Shown here in pieces: positions 31,894 to 40,362 of a stretch of DNA of 42,398 bases; position 1 is the first letter of the stretch, and each line of letters opens with the position of its first letter. Under the pieces are notes generated by a model, which made no database searches, was not told the DNA's origin, and worked only from the letters and a program-made list of their open reading frames with translations. Origin of the DNA: Fidelibacterota bacterium (GTDB lineage Bacteria > Marinisomatota > Marinisomatia > Marinisomatales > UBA1611); the NCBI GenBank assembly GCA_002718285.1, contig PBAR01000041.1:1-42398 (forward strand). The letters run 5' to 3'. The translations under genes and the position numbers were made by a program.

Positions 31894-32607
31894 ATGAATG
31901 TAAAAAAAATACTGCCATTAATACCAGCAAGAGGTGGCTCAAAAGGCGTAAAAAATAAAAACATACATGAAGTAAATAATAAACCCTTAATCCAATACAC
32001 CATAGAAACAGCTATTAGCACCAATATTTTTGATCATATCTTCGTCTCAACAGATTCAGAAAAGATAGCTGAAGTTTCATTAAAGTTGGGCGCAAAGGTC
32101 CCCTTCATAAGACCTGAGAGTCTAGCTCAAGATGAAAGTAACAGCATAGATGTTATGAAGCACGCCTTAGAGTGGTTTAATGAAAACAAAGGGTTACAGT
32201 TTGAATATTTACTCTTATTGCAGCCAACATCACCATTGAGAAACGAAAATGATATTATAAATTCAATAGAATTAATGCAAAATAATCCAGCTGCTACAGC
32301 AGTGGTAAGCGTGACTAAGATTGAAGAACCTCATCCTGATAAATTATTTAAGATTAATGAAAACAATTATCTAGAATCATATCTTGAGAGATATAAGCAA
32401 CCATTTGAAGGCAGAAGACAAGATTTGCCTAAAGTTTATTCAAGAAATGGGGCTATTTATCTTATCAAAACAGAACACTTATTAAATAAGGAATCTATAT
32501 ATGGAGGCATTACAATACCGTATCAAATGCCTTTTGAAAGATCAGTAAATATAGATAGTTATCATGATATTACTATAATGGAATCTCTATTAAAAAATGG
32601 AAAATAA
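31894..32607 (+). CDS. neuA: CMP-nonulosonic acid synthetase, second copy
   Basis: A 237-residue cytidylyltransferase with PARGGSKGVKNKN near the N-terminus, STDSEKIAEVS, LLLQPTSPLRNEND and YSRNGAIYLIKTEHL, the NeuA/LegF signatures. It activates the product of the NeuB gene that follows. Its stop overlaps the start of that gene by 11 bp, a clear sign of coupled translation. It is closer to the canonical QPTSPLR form than the copy at 20695 (QPTSPNR). A run of eight A occurs in codons 3 to 6. Confidence 0.9.
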   Translation: MNVKKILPLIPARGGSKGVKNKNIHEVNNKPLIQYTIETAISTNIFDHIFVSTDSEKIAEVSLKLGAKVPFIRPESLAQDESNSIDVMKHALEWFNENKGLQFEYLLLLQPTSPLRNENDIINSIELMQNNPAATAVVSVTKIEEPHPDKLFKINENNYLESYLERYKQPFEGRRQDLPKVYSRNGAIYLIKTEHLLNKESIYGGITIPYQMPFERSVNIDSYHDITIMESLLKNGK

Positions 32608-33607
32608 TACTTTAATCATTGCTGAGATAGGACAGGCGCACGATGGAAGCTTAGGTGTAGCTCATTCTTATATTGATGCTGTTGCAGAAACAGGTGCTGA
32701 TGCAGTCAAGTTTCAGTTACATATAGCAAAGGAAGAAAGTACTAGCTCTGAGCAGTTTAGAGCCAACTTTAGTTTTCAAGATAAAAGCAGATATGAATAT
32801 TGGGAGAGGATGGAGTTTTCTTTTGATCAATGGTTAGAACTTAGGAATCATGCAAAGGAGAGGGATCTTTTGTTTATTGTTTCACCTTTTTCTGAAAAGG
32901 CAGTAGATATCATAGAAGAAATAGATTCGGATTACATAAAGATTGGTTCTGGAGAAGTTTTTTCACCATCTTTGATCAAAAGAGCTATGAAAACTAATAT
33001 TCCTATAATAGCTTCAACAGGAATGTCTTCATTCACTGAAATCAATGAGCTAGAGAATACTTTAGCAAAAGGAGGAAAAGAAAATTATTCCTTATTACAC
33101 TGTACTAGTGAGTATCCAGTTCAACCTGACAATATAGGTTTTAATGTTTTACTGCAAATGAAGAAACAATTTGAATGCCCAATTGGCTTTTCAGACCACA
33201 GCGGAAATATTGCTAGCTCCATAGCGGCAATGGTATTAGGAGCAGAAATTATAGAAGTACATGTGACCTTTAGTAAAGATATCTTTGGTCCAGATGTTAG
33301 CTCTTCATTAACGTTATCTGAGTTAAATACCCTTGTACAGTCAAAAAAGTTTTTGGAAAAAAGTCTAAATTCACAAATAGACAAATCAGTCTTAGCATCT
33401 TCATTGAAAGATATGAGATATATATTTCAGAAAAAAGTTATAACTAAAAGAAATCTGGTTCAGGGAGATATTTTGAAAGATGAAGATTTAGTTTTTTTAA
33501 AAGCCAAAGGAGGTATTCCCGAGGCTGATTTAGATATTATTCTAGGCAGAGAACTAAAAACTGATCTAAAAAAAGGCACTATATTAGAAATGAAACATTT
33601 CAAGTAA
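32597..33607 (+). CDS. neuB: Nonulosonic acid synthase (NeuB/LegI type)
   Basis: A 336-residue synthase of the usual length, condensing phosphoenolpyruvate with the 2-epimerised sugar from NeuC. It shows IAEIGQAHDGS, DAVKFQ (Lys near 37), STGMSS, LLHCTSEYPV and the two metal-ligand His positions in GFSDHSGN and EVHVTFS. A SAF domain follows from about 275 to the end with the KGGI motif. Unlike the NeuB protein at 19092 it has no cupin. It overlaps neuA by 11 bp. The FGPDVSSS segment after the second His differs from the more common EGPDH form and may reflect a variant substrate. Confidence 0.92.
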   Translation: MENNTLIIAEIGQAHDGSLGVAHSYIDAVAETGADAVKFQLHIAKEESTSSEQFRANFSFQDKSRYEYWERMEFSFDQWLELRNHAKERDLLFIVSPFSEKAVDIIEEIDSDYIKIGSGEVFSPSLIKRAMKTNIPIIASTGMSSFTEINELENTLAKGGKENYSLLHCTSEYPVQPDNIGFNVLLQMKKQFECPIGFSDHSGNIASSIAAMVLGAEIIEVHVTFSKDIFGPDVSSSLTLSELNTLVQSKKFLEKSLNSQIDKSVLASSLKDMRYIFQKKVITKRNLVQGDILKDEDLVFLKAKGGIPEADLDIILGRELKTDLKKGTILEMKHFK

Positions 33608-33657
33608 TGCAATCCTCTTAAGGTTAGAATTACTAATATTTCCAAATAATCAAAAAC

Positions 33658-34962
33658 ATGAAACAAGCAATCATCTTAGCTGGGGGGTTTGGGAAAAGGC
33701 TGGAAAAGATTTTTCCTAATATTCCTAAACCCATGGTGCAATTTTTCGGTAAGCCATTGCTACAATATCAGCTAGAGCTTTGTAGGCAATATGGTTTTAA
33801 CGATATAAAAATACTTCTCCATCATCAGGCATCAGTAATACAGCAATATTTTGGAAATGGCAGCAAATTGGATCTTAACTTAGATTATTTTATAGAAGAT
33901 CAACCATTAGGAACTGCGGGAGCTGTATTGAATATATACGATTATTTAGATGATCATTTTATAGTCATATATGGTGATACTTATCTTAATGTAGATTTAG
34001 ATCGCTTTTTTAAATCCCATATTGACCAAGATGCAGATGCAACTCTATTTATTCACCCTAACAATCATCCTCATGATTCTGATTTAGTTGAAGTAGATGA
34101 TGAAAATTATATAAAGGCTTTTCATTCCTATCCCCATAAAGAAGGCTTCTGGTATAGCAACCTTGTAAATGCAGCTCTTTATTCGTTTAAAAAGGAATCA
34201 TTATCAATTCACAAGAATGGCGCAACAAGACAAGATTTTTCAAAAGACCTTTTTCCTCAGTTATTAAGAGAAAATAAAAAACTTTTTGGCTATGCTTCCT
34301 GCGAATATATAAAGGATATGGGAACACCTGAGAGGATTCAAAATGTTGAAAAAGATATATCAACAAAAAAACATATTCGTTTACAGAATAAATTCAAAAA
34401 GAATGCAATATTTTTAGATAGAGATGGCGTTATAAACCAAGAACAAGGGTTAGTAAGTCGACCAGAAGAATTTGTATTAATAGAGGGAGCAAGCGACGCG
34501 ATTAGAAAAATAAATGATTCCGGTATCTTAGCAATTGTAATCACTAATCAACCAATTATTGCACGTGGTGATGCAACTAAGAAAGAGTTAAAAATAATCC
34601 ATAATAAAATGGAGACGCTTTTAGGTCTAGAAGGAGCCTATCTAGATGCAATCTATTATTGTCCACACCACCCCGATAGGGGATTTGAAGGAGAAATTAC
34701 GGAATTAAAGATAGATTGTAACTGTAGGAAGCCTAATACAGGGATGATAACTAAAGCAACTAAAGAGATGAATATTGATCTTAATGAGTCATGGTTGATT
34801 GGCGATAGTACTAGTGACCTTATGACAGCTCATAATATAGGTTTAAAAAATATTTTAGTTCAAACAGGATATGCTGGTAAAGACAAGAAATTTGAAGTGA
34901 CCCCTGATCATATTTTTAAAGACTTAAATCAAGCTACTGATTTTATTTTAAATCAGTCTTAG
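33658..34962 (+). CDS. Bifunctional heptose-1-phosphate guanylyltransferase / heptose bisphosphate phosphatase (HddC-GmhB fusion)
   Basis: A 434-residue fusion. Residues 1 to about 235 form a nucleotidyltransferase with LAGGFGKRL (7-15), IPKPMVQFFGKPLL and the metal-binding YGDTYLNVD, of the HddC type that makes GDP-D-glycero-D-manno-heptose. Residues about 248-434 form a histidinol-phosphatase-like HAD domain of GmhB type: FLDRDGVINQE with Asp254 and Asp256, VITNQP, the zinc-site CPHHPD and CNCRKPNTGM, and IGDSTSD. The two activities flank the pathway intermediate heptose-1-phosphate. Similar fusions are known in other bacteria. HddA and GmhA follow directly, so all four steps from sedoheptulose 7-phosphate are present in three genes. 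Confidence 0.9.
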   Translation: MKQAIILAGGFGKRLEKIFPNIPKPMVQFFGKPLLQYQLELCRQYGFNDIKILLHHQASVIQQYFGNGSKLDLNLDYFIEDQPLGTAGAVLNIYDYLDDHFIVIYGDTYLNVDLDRFFKSHIDQDADATLFIHPNNHPHDSDLVEVDDENYIKAFHSYPHKEGFWYSNLVNAALYSFKKESLSIHKNGATRQDFSKDLFPQLLRENKKLFGYASCEYIKDMGTPERIQNVEKDISTKKHIRLQNKFKKNAIFLDRDGVINQEQGLVSRPEEFVLIEGASDAIRKINDSGILAIVITNQPIIARGDATKKELKIIHNKMETLLGLEGAYLDAIYYCPHHPDRGFEGEITELKIDCNCRKPNTGMITKATKEMNIDLNESWLIGDSTSDLMTAHNIGLKNILVQTGYAGKDKKFEVTPDHIFKDLNQATDFILNQS

Positions 34963-34995
34963 CTAATATGATCTAAAACGTAATATTATCTTATT

Positions 34996-35979
34996 ATGAT
35001 TATAACTAGAACCCCACTTAGAATGAGTTTTGTTGGAGGAGGTAGCGACATATCTTCTTTTTATAAACAAAGTGAAGGCGCAGTCGTTTCTACGTCAATC
35101 AATCAATATATATATATTAGTCTCAATAGAAAATTTGATAAAAGATTTAGGTTGAGCTATTCCATAACAGAACATGCTGATCATATAAAAGACTTAAAAC
35201 ATCCATTAGTAAGAGAGTGTTTAAGATTATTCAAAGTTTCTGAAGGATTGGAAATTACATCGGTGGCAGATATTCCATCAAAAGGAACAGGCTTAGGATC
35301 ATCTAGTGCTTTTACCGTAGGATTAATACATGCTCTACTTAGGCATCAGAATAAGACCTTTACTCAGAAAGATTTGTCAGAATTGGCTTGTGATATAGAG
35401 ATCAATAAGTGCAGAGAACCTATAGGCAAACAGGATCAATACGCAGCCGCTTTTGGAGGATTAAATTTTATTCAATTCTTAAGAGATGGTTCTGTGAAGA
35501 TACAAAAAATAAAGTGTGATAAAGATATAACACTAGCATTAGAAGAAAGAATCTTAGTTTTTTATACAGGAATAACTAGAAGTACATCAAGCATTCTTAA
35601 AGAGCAAACAAAAAACTTAAATAACAAAAATACAGTTGTAATCATGAAAAAAATGGTTCAACTAGCACATGAGATGAAGAAACAATTAGAAACTAATAAT
35701 TTGGATACACTCGGAGAGATTTTGCATGAGAATTGGATGTTAAAGAAACAATTAACTAGTAATATCTCAAATGAGAAAATTGACCAATATTATGACAGGG
35801 CTATTAAGGCAGGAGCAAGTGGAGGCAAACTAATGGGAGCAGGCAGTGGTGGATTTTTATTATTTTTAGTTGAAAAAGATAAACAGGAAAATGTAATAAA
35901 AGCTCTAAAGGAGTTAAGGTACAAAGATATTAAATTTGAAAAACATGGGAGTAAACTTATATATACTGACAATTTATAA
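34996..35979 (+). CDS. hddA: D-glycero-D-manno-heptose 7-phosphate kinase
   Basis: A 327-residue GHMP-family kinase phosphorylating heptose 7-phosphate at C1. It has TRTPLRMSFVGGGSDIS at the N-terminus, the ATP-binding PSKGTGLGSSSAFTVGLIHAL block (about 94-114) and the C-terminal SGGKLMGAGSGGFLL motif, with the REPIGKQDQYAAAFGGLN segment between them. This is the HddA pattern, seen next to GmhA and HddC homologues. It lies 33 bp after the HddC-GmhB fusion and 46 bp before gmhA. The product is cleaved by the GmhB domain to heptose-1-phosphate. Confidence 0.92.
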   Translation: MIITRTPLRMSFVGGGSDISSFYKQSEGAVVSTSINQYIYISLNRKFDKRFRLSYSITEHADHIKDLKHPLVRECLRLFKVSEGLEITSVADIPSKGTGLGSSSAFTVGLIHALLRHQNKTFTQKDLSELACDIEINKCREPIGKQDQYAAAFGGLNFIQFLRDGSVKIQKIKCDKDITLALEERILVFYTGITRSTSSILKEQTKNLNNKNTVVIMKKMVQLAHEMKKQLETNNLDTLGEILHENWMLKKQLTSNISNEKIDQYYDRAIKAGASGGKLMGAGSGGFLLFLVEKDKQENVIKALKELRYKDIKFEKHGSKLIYTDNL

Positions 35980-36025
35980 AGTATAAATCGAATTTACATA
36001 TACTAATTTTTGTTTAAAGATTCTT

Positions 36026-36640
36026 ATGAACAACCAAGATAACAGCATTGACCGTTTTCTATCCCACTATACTGATGAATTGAAGAGAGGTCTGGAGTCT
36101 ATAGACGCAGAATTATTAAAAGAAATTGCTTCAGTCCTTAATAGAGCTATTCAATCAGGCAATACAATTTATACATGTGGTAATGGAGGCTCATCCTCCA
36201 TAGCTGAACATTTTGTATGTGATTTCCTAAAAGGGGCATCAACAAGCACAAAAATACAACCTATTATTCATTCATTAACTAGCAACACCCCAACGCTAAC
36301 TGCCGTCGCAAATGATATAAGTTATGATGATGTGTTTTCTCATCAAATAGGTAAGTATGGCAATGTGGGCGATATTTTACTGTGTATCTCAAGCAGTGGA
36401 AATAGTAAAAATGTCATCCAAGCTATTGAAAAAGCCAACTTAGAAAATCTTAATACAATTAGTTTTGTTGGCTTTGATGGTGGAAAAGTCAAATTAATCA
36501 GCGACTATTGTATCCATATCCCAATTAATAATTATGGAGTAGTTGAGGATATTCATCATAGTCTAATGCATATACTTGCCCAGTATATTCGACTTACAAA
36601 CCTAGAGAAACCAGAAGAAGCAAAAAAGATAATTTTCTAG
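36026..36640 (+). CDS. gmhA: Sedoheptulose 7-phosphate isomerase
   Basis: A 204-residue SIS-domain isomerase converting sedoheptulose 7-phosphate to D-glycero-D-manno-heptose 7-phosphate, the first step of the heptose route. It has the CGNGGSSSIAEHFVCDFLKG phosphate-binding stretch near residue 52, a CISSSGNSKNVIQAI SIS motif and the VEDIHHSLMHILA helix carrying active-site His residues. Length matches family members of about 190-200 residues. No other gmhA is in the window, so whether it also serves core lipopolysaccharide heptose is open. Confidence 0.92.
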   Translation: MNNQDNSIDRFLSHYTDELKRGLESIDAELLKEIASVLNRAIQSGNTIYTCGNGGSSSIAEHFVCDFLKGASTSTKIQPIIHSLTSNTPTLTAVANDISYDDVFSHQIGKYGNVGDILLCISSSGNSKNVIQAIEKANLENLNTISFVGFDGGKVKLISDYCIHIPINNYGVVEDIHHSLMHILAQYIRLTNLEKPEEAKKIIF

Positions 36641-36730
36641 TTAAATGCAATAAATCTCAAATATTTTAATTTTATGGTAAATGGTCAATAAATAATCTTG
36701 ATTAGGTAAATATTAATAATAGTAAGACTA

Positions 36731-37483
36731 ATGAACATAAAACTAATTCGTGAGTGTGTATTTTGGAGTAGCGAAGTATGGTCAAGGCCATTTATCGAAT
36801 ATTTGGAAAATAATCAGTCAATAAAAGATCTTAATACTTTCTTAGAGCTAGGAGCTGGCGAATATTCTTCATTATCCCCATATTTCTTATCACTTGGAAA
36901 AAAAACAACTTGTTCATATTTTTATTCTGAGAAATCAAAATATTATGCAGAAGATAGTTTGAGAAAGATAAGATTAAGAAATGATTATCTCATCGAGAAA
37001 TATGAAATAGAAGGAGAGATTGAATACAAAAGAATAGATATTTTTGAATTAGAGGAAAGGTACGACATTATTTTTCTAAAATCAATTTTAGGAGGGCTAT
37101 ATCGTTATGATGAAAGTGATATCAAGGAGGTTAATAATCTGATAGAGATTATTAGAAATAATAATCTATCAAAGAACGGCCATTTAATAACCATTGATAA
37201 TGGAAAGTCTTTGTTTGAAAAGCCTCTTGAAGATTTGGGTTTAAGAAAGAATAAATGGAGATATTTTAATTCTTCAGACTTGGTTAATTATGATCAAGAA
37301 TATTCTTTTGGTTTTACCACAGTTTTTTCATTAAGAACTAGAAATTTATTTCTAGGTAATATAGTTGAAAGGTTATTGTATATTGTTGATTTAATCATTG
37401 CGAAACTATTTCATAATAGATATCCAACTGTCATCCTCAAAGTATTTAGGAGATTAGAGTTAAAAAAAGATCCCAAAATATAG
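36731..37483 (+). CDS. Methyltransferase-like protein, unassigned
   Basis: A 250-residue protein I cannot place firmly. Residues about 35-45 (TFLELGAGEYS) resemble motif I of class I SAM-dependent methyltransferases, and YDIIFLKSILGG near 107 sits where motif IV is expected, followed by a GHLITIDNG strand. The acidic loop after strand two is not clear. The last 50 residues are basic and hydrophobic with a possible membrane-contact helix (about 214-236, NIVERLLYIVDLIIAK). Gaps of about 90 bp lie on both sides, longer than elsewhere in the cluster, suggesting its own promoter or late acquisition. A glycan methyltransferase is the best guess. Confidence 0.5.
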   Translation: MNIKLIRECVFWSSEVWSRPFIEYLENNQSIKDLNTFLELGAGEYSSLSPYFLSLGKKTTCSYFYSEKSKYYAEDSLRKIRLRNDYLIEKYEIEGEIEYKRIDIFELEERYDIIFLKSILGGLYRYDESDIKEVNNLIEIIRNNNLSKNGHLITIDNGKSLFEKPLEDLGLRKNKWRYFNSSDLVNYDQEYSFGFTTVFSLRTRNLFLGNIVERLLYIVDLIIAKLFHNRYPTVILKVFRRLELKKDPKI

Positions 37484-37576
37484 ACTAAATTCTTTACTAT
37501 TGAGATTCCAACTGAGACTATTACAAAAAAATCAACATCTTAACTTAAAAACAAACTCGGAAACAAGGCAATAAAT

Positions 37577-38551
37577 ATGAAAGTTCTAGTAACAGGCGGG
37601 GCAGGCAATATAGGGTTAACGTTGGTTGAAAGCCTTTTAAAAGAAGGTGTAGAAACAACTATATTTGATTTGCCACAACAAATTGAAATCAATAAAGAAA
37701 GGATTAGTAGCCAAATTGAGTGTTTTCCAGGTTCAATTTTAGATGATTTAGTTTTAAGGAAGGCAATTACGAATTGTACCCATGTAGTCCATCTTGCTGC
37801 TGCACTAGGAGTGGCCAACACAGAATCGAATAAAATTAAGTGTTTAGAGATTAATATTAAGGGTACTGAGAATATTCTTGATGCATGTGTCTTAGAGCGA
37901 GCTGAGAAAATAGTCTTCGCTTCTTCATCAGAAACATATGGAGAGCCGCTGAAAACACCGATATCTGAAACAGATATTACACAAGGTAAAACAGTTTATG
38001 CCGTTAGTAAGTTGGCTGGAGAAGAATTGGTCAAAGCTTATTCTGAAAAGTACCCTTTCCTAGATTATTCTATTCTAAGATTTTTTAATGTTTTTGGACC
38101 AAATCAAGTAGGCCAATTTGTAATTTCAAAGTTTATACAGAATGCAAGAGAGGATAAGGATATTGTAATCAATGGAGATGGAAATCAACAAAGGGCCTAT
38201 TGCTACGTTGATGATGCTGTTAAAGGAATAATAATGGCTTTAAAATCAGAAAAAGCAAATTCTGAAGTAATTAATATAGGTAATCCAAATAATTTAGTTT
38301 CTATTGACCAATTAGCTCAGATGATATGTAAGATCCTAGATATTGATGATTCAATAATAAAAAAAGATTTAAATTATGAGAATACAGACAGAAATGTCAG
38401 TAGAGAAATTTTTAAAAGGTTTCCCAATGTATCGAAAGCTAAAAGTTTGCTTGGCTTTGAAGCAACTGTGTCGCTAGAAGAAGCCCTTAAGGAAGTAATT
38501 GCAAGTAATAGCAATATTAAAAGTTGGCCTAATCTCGAGCATGGCGAGTAA
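37577..38551 (+). CDS. NAD-dependent sugar-nucleotide epimerase/dehydratase (extended SDR)
   Basis: A 324-residue extended short-chain dehydrogenase. The NAD motif GGAGNIG (7-13), the ASSSETYGEP Ser region and YAVSK carrying the catalytic Tyr-Lys pair are present, then RFFNVFGPNQ and RAYCYVDDAVKGI, typical of UDP-sugar epimerases and reductases. GNIG replaces the common GFIG. A 4-epimerase, or a keto-reductase acting with the aminotransferase downstream, are both possible. An AAGG lies 8 bp before the ATG. The end overlaps the aminotransferase ATG by 11 bp. Confidence 0.82.
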   Translation: MKVLVTGGAGNIGLTLVESLLKEGVETTIFDLPQQIEINKERISSQIECFPGSILDDLVLRKAITNCTHVVHLAAALGVANTESNKIKCLEINIKGTENILDACVLERAEKIVFASSSETYGEPLKTPISETDITQGKTVYAVSKLAGEELVKAYSEKYPFLDYSILRFFNVFGPNQVGQFVISKFIQNAREDKDIVINGDGNQQRAYCYVDDAVKGIIMALKSEKANSEVINIGNPNNLVSIDQLAQMICKILDIDDSIIKKDLNYENTDRNVSREIFKRFPNVSKAKSLLGFEATVSLEEALKEVIASNSNIKSWPNLEHGE

Positions 38552-39716
38552 TTTTATTCCTTTTTCACGTCCTGATATTTCAGAATTAGAAATTCAAGAA
38601 ACACAGAAAGTACTTAAATCTGGATGGCTGAGTTCTGGGCCAACTGTAAAAAAATTTGAGAAAGAGTTTCAATCATTTATATCAGAGGGCTCTAAACAAC
38701 CAGAAGCAATAGCAGTTAATTCCGCTACAGCTGGTCTCCATCTAGCCTTGGAATCTTTAGGGATAGGAGCTGGAGATGAAATAATAACTACGACACTAAC
38801 TTTCACTGCAACAGCAGCTGTTGCTAGGCATCTAGGGGCTGAGGTTCGATTAGTTGATATTGACGAAAGGTCTTTAAATATTGATACGAATAAGATTGAA
38901 GATGCAATCACATCCAAAACCAAGGCAATAGTTCCCGTACATTATGCCGGATTAAGTTGTGAAATGGATACCATCCTTGCAATTGCAAAAAACAATAATT
39001 TAAAGGTTATAGAGGATGCGGCCCATGCATTGCCAACAAGATACAATGGCCACCTAATCGGTAATCTTAACTCAGATGCTACAGTGTTTAGTTTCTATGC
39101 AAACAAGACAATGACAACTGGTGAAGGCGGCATGGTTCTAACTCATAACAGTAAAATTGCCGAAAGAATAAAAATAATGAGGTCTCATGGCATAAACAGG
39201 GATGCGTTTGATAGATTTACTTCTAAATCAGCATCTTGGTACTACGAAGTTATCTCTCCTGGATATAAATACAACTTAACAGATCTTGCCGCATCCATCG
39301 GAAGAGTGCAGTTAGAAAGGCTTCCAAAATTTTTATTAAAAAGAGAAAAATTAGCTGCAAGATATATTGATGAATTAAAAGATTTACCTCTTACGCTTCC
39401 AGAGAATCCAATTGATGACAATAGCCATGCTTGGCATCTATTTGTTATTAGATTGGAACAATCCTTAAATATTACCAGAGATACTATGGTTAAAATGTTA
39501 AATGAGGAGAATATTGGTACAAGCGTTCATTATGTTCCATTACACACCCACCCCTATTGGAAACAACGATATGGTTATAAGAATTCAATGTTTAAAGTCG
39601 CTCAAAAAGCATATGAAAATATGATAAGCATTCCTTTATTTTCGAGTATGACTGATAATCAACAACTAAGAATTATTGAGGCATTGAGAAAGATATTGTT
39701 AAAAAAACAGAAATGA
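38541..39716 (+). CDS. DegT/DnrJ/EryC1 family sugar aminotransferase
   Basis: A 391-residue PLP enzyme that aminates a keto-sugar nucleotide. The start at ATG 38541 is chosen because the family usually begins MxxFIPFSRPDI; an in-frame TTG at 38499 would add 14 residues inside the upstream gene. The GWLSSGPTVKKFE segment, the NSATAGLHLAL turn, the EDAAHALP acid and the PLP Lys189 in FYANKTMTTGEGGMV are all visible, as is the HYVPLHTHPYW C-terminal block. It resembles PglE/LegC/PseC-type C4 aminotransferases, which use a 4-keto-6-deoxy sugar made by a 4,6-dehydratase. No such dehydratase is found in the window. It overlaps the next gene by 4 bp. Confidence 0.88.
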   Translation: MASNFIPFSRPDISELEIQETQKVLKSGWLSSGPTVKKFEKEFQSFISEGSKQPEAIAVNSATAGLHLALESLGIGAGDEIITTTLTFTATAAVARHLGAEVRLVDIDERSLNIDTNKIEDAITSKTKAIVPVHYAGLSCEMDTILAIAKNNNLKVIEDAAHALPTRYNGHLIGNLNSDATVFSFYANKTMTTGEGGMVLTHNSKIAERIKIMRSHGINRDAFDRFTSKSASWYYEVISPGYKYNLTDLAASIGRVQLERLPKFLLKREKLAARYIDELKDLPLTLPENPIDDNSHAWHLFVIRLEQSLNITRDTMVKMLNEENIGTSVHYVPLHTHPYWKQRYGYKNSMFKVAQKAYENMISIPLFSSMTDNQQLRIIEALRKILLKKQK

Positions 39717-40306
39717 ATAAAAGAATATTTGATCTAGTTTTCTCCATACTTGGAGTAATCCTTTTATTACCAATTATTATTTTTATATCAATATTAATAA
39801 AATCTGATAGCAAAGGACCTATATTTTTTAAACAAGATAGGGTTGGTAAAGATGAAAAAGTATTTAAAACCTATAAATTTAGGACTATGAAAATTCAGAA
39901 GGAAAATGTTCATCCATTAACGATTAAAAATGATCCAAGGATCACTAAGATAGGGTATTCTCTTAGAAAATTAAAGATAGACGAGTTACCTCAATTATTT
40001 AATGTTATAAAAGGAGAAATGAGTTTAGTAGGTCCAAGGCCAGAGACATTAGAGCTAATAAAGTTTTGGCCGAATGACAAAAAATCTATAGTACTTTCTA
40101 TAAGACCGGGCATGACTGATAACGCATCAATTGAATATTTAAATGAAAGTGATTATTTTAAAAATAAAGAAGATTCTCTCAAAACCTTCAAGGATGACAT
40201 ACTCCCAAAAAAGTTAGATCTATATGTTGATTATGTCAATCAAAGAACCCTTATTAATGATTTTTACATTATTTTTTTGACATTTTTGAGGATCGTTAAA
40301 CAGTAA
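39713..40306 (+). CDS. PglC-type initiating phosphoglycosyltransferase (sugar transferase)
   Basis: A 197-residue monotopic membrane enzyme that transfers a sugar 1-phosphate to undecaprenyl phosphate, starting repeat-unit assembly. It has one N-terminal membrane helix (about 7-30), FKQDRVGKDEKVFKTYKFRTM, the catalytic pair Asp90-Glu91 in KIDELPQL and the GPRPE motif (107-111), then the RPGMT segment. The small size is of the PglC/WcaJ catalytic-domain type without the extra N-terminal membrane domain. It starts with ATG overlapping the aminotransferase stop (ATGA). Together with the aminotransferase this suggests that an amino sugar is the first residue. It is the only initiating enzyme seen. 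Confidence 0.9.
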   Translation: MNKRIFDLVFSILGVILLLPIIIFISILIKSDSKGPIFFKQDRVGKDEKVFKTYKFRTMKIQKENVHPLTIKNDPRITKIGYSLRKLKIDELPQLFNVIKGEMSLVGPRPETLELIKFWPNDKKSIVLSIRPGMTDNASIEYLNESDYFKNKEDSLKTFKDDILPKKLDLYVDYVNQRTLINDFYIIFLTFLRIVKQ

Positions 40307-40362
40307 TTAGTATTAATGTATTTACTGAGAGAGAGGGGTAGATTTAAAGTTGAGATTATTTT

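Noticed and set aside
31900..31912. Run of eight A at the start of the second neuA as a phase-variation tract
   Set aside because: Runs of seven or eight A are common across this AT-rich window (for example near 16479) and there is no sign of a frameshift partner.
38499..38540. TTG start that would extend the aminotransferase by 14 residues
   Set aside because: The added residues lie inside the epimerase gene and are not typical of the family; the ATG at 38541 gives the expected N-terminus and a normal 11-bp overlap.
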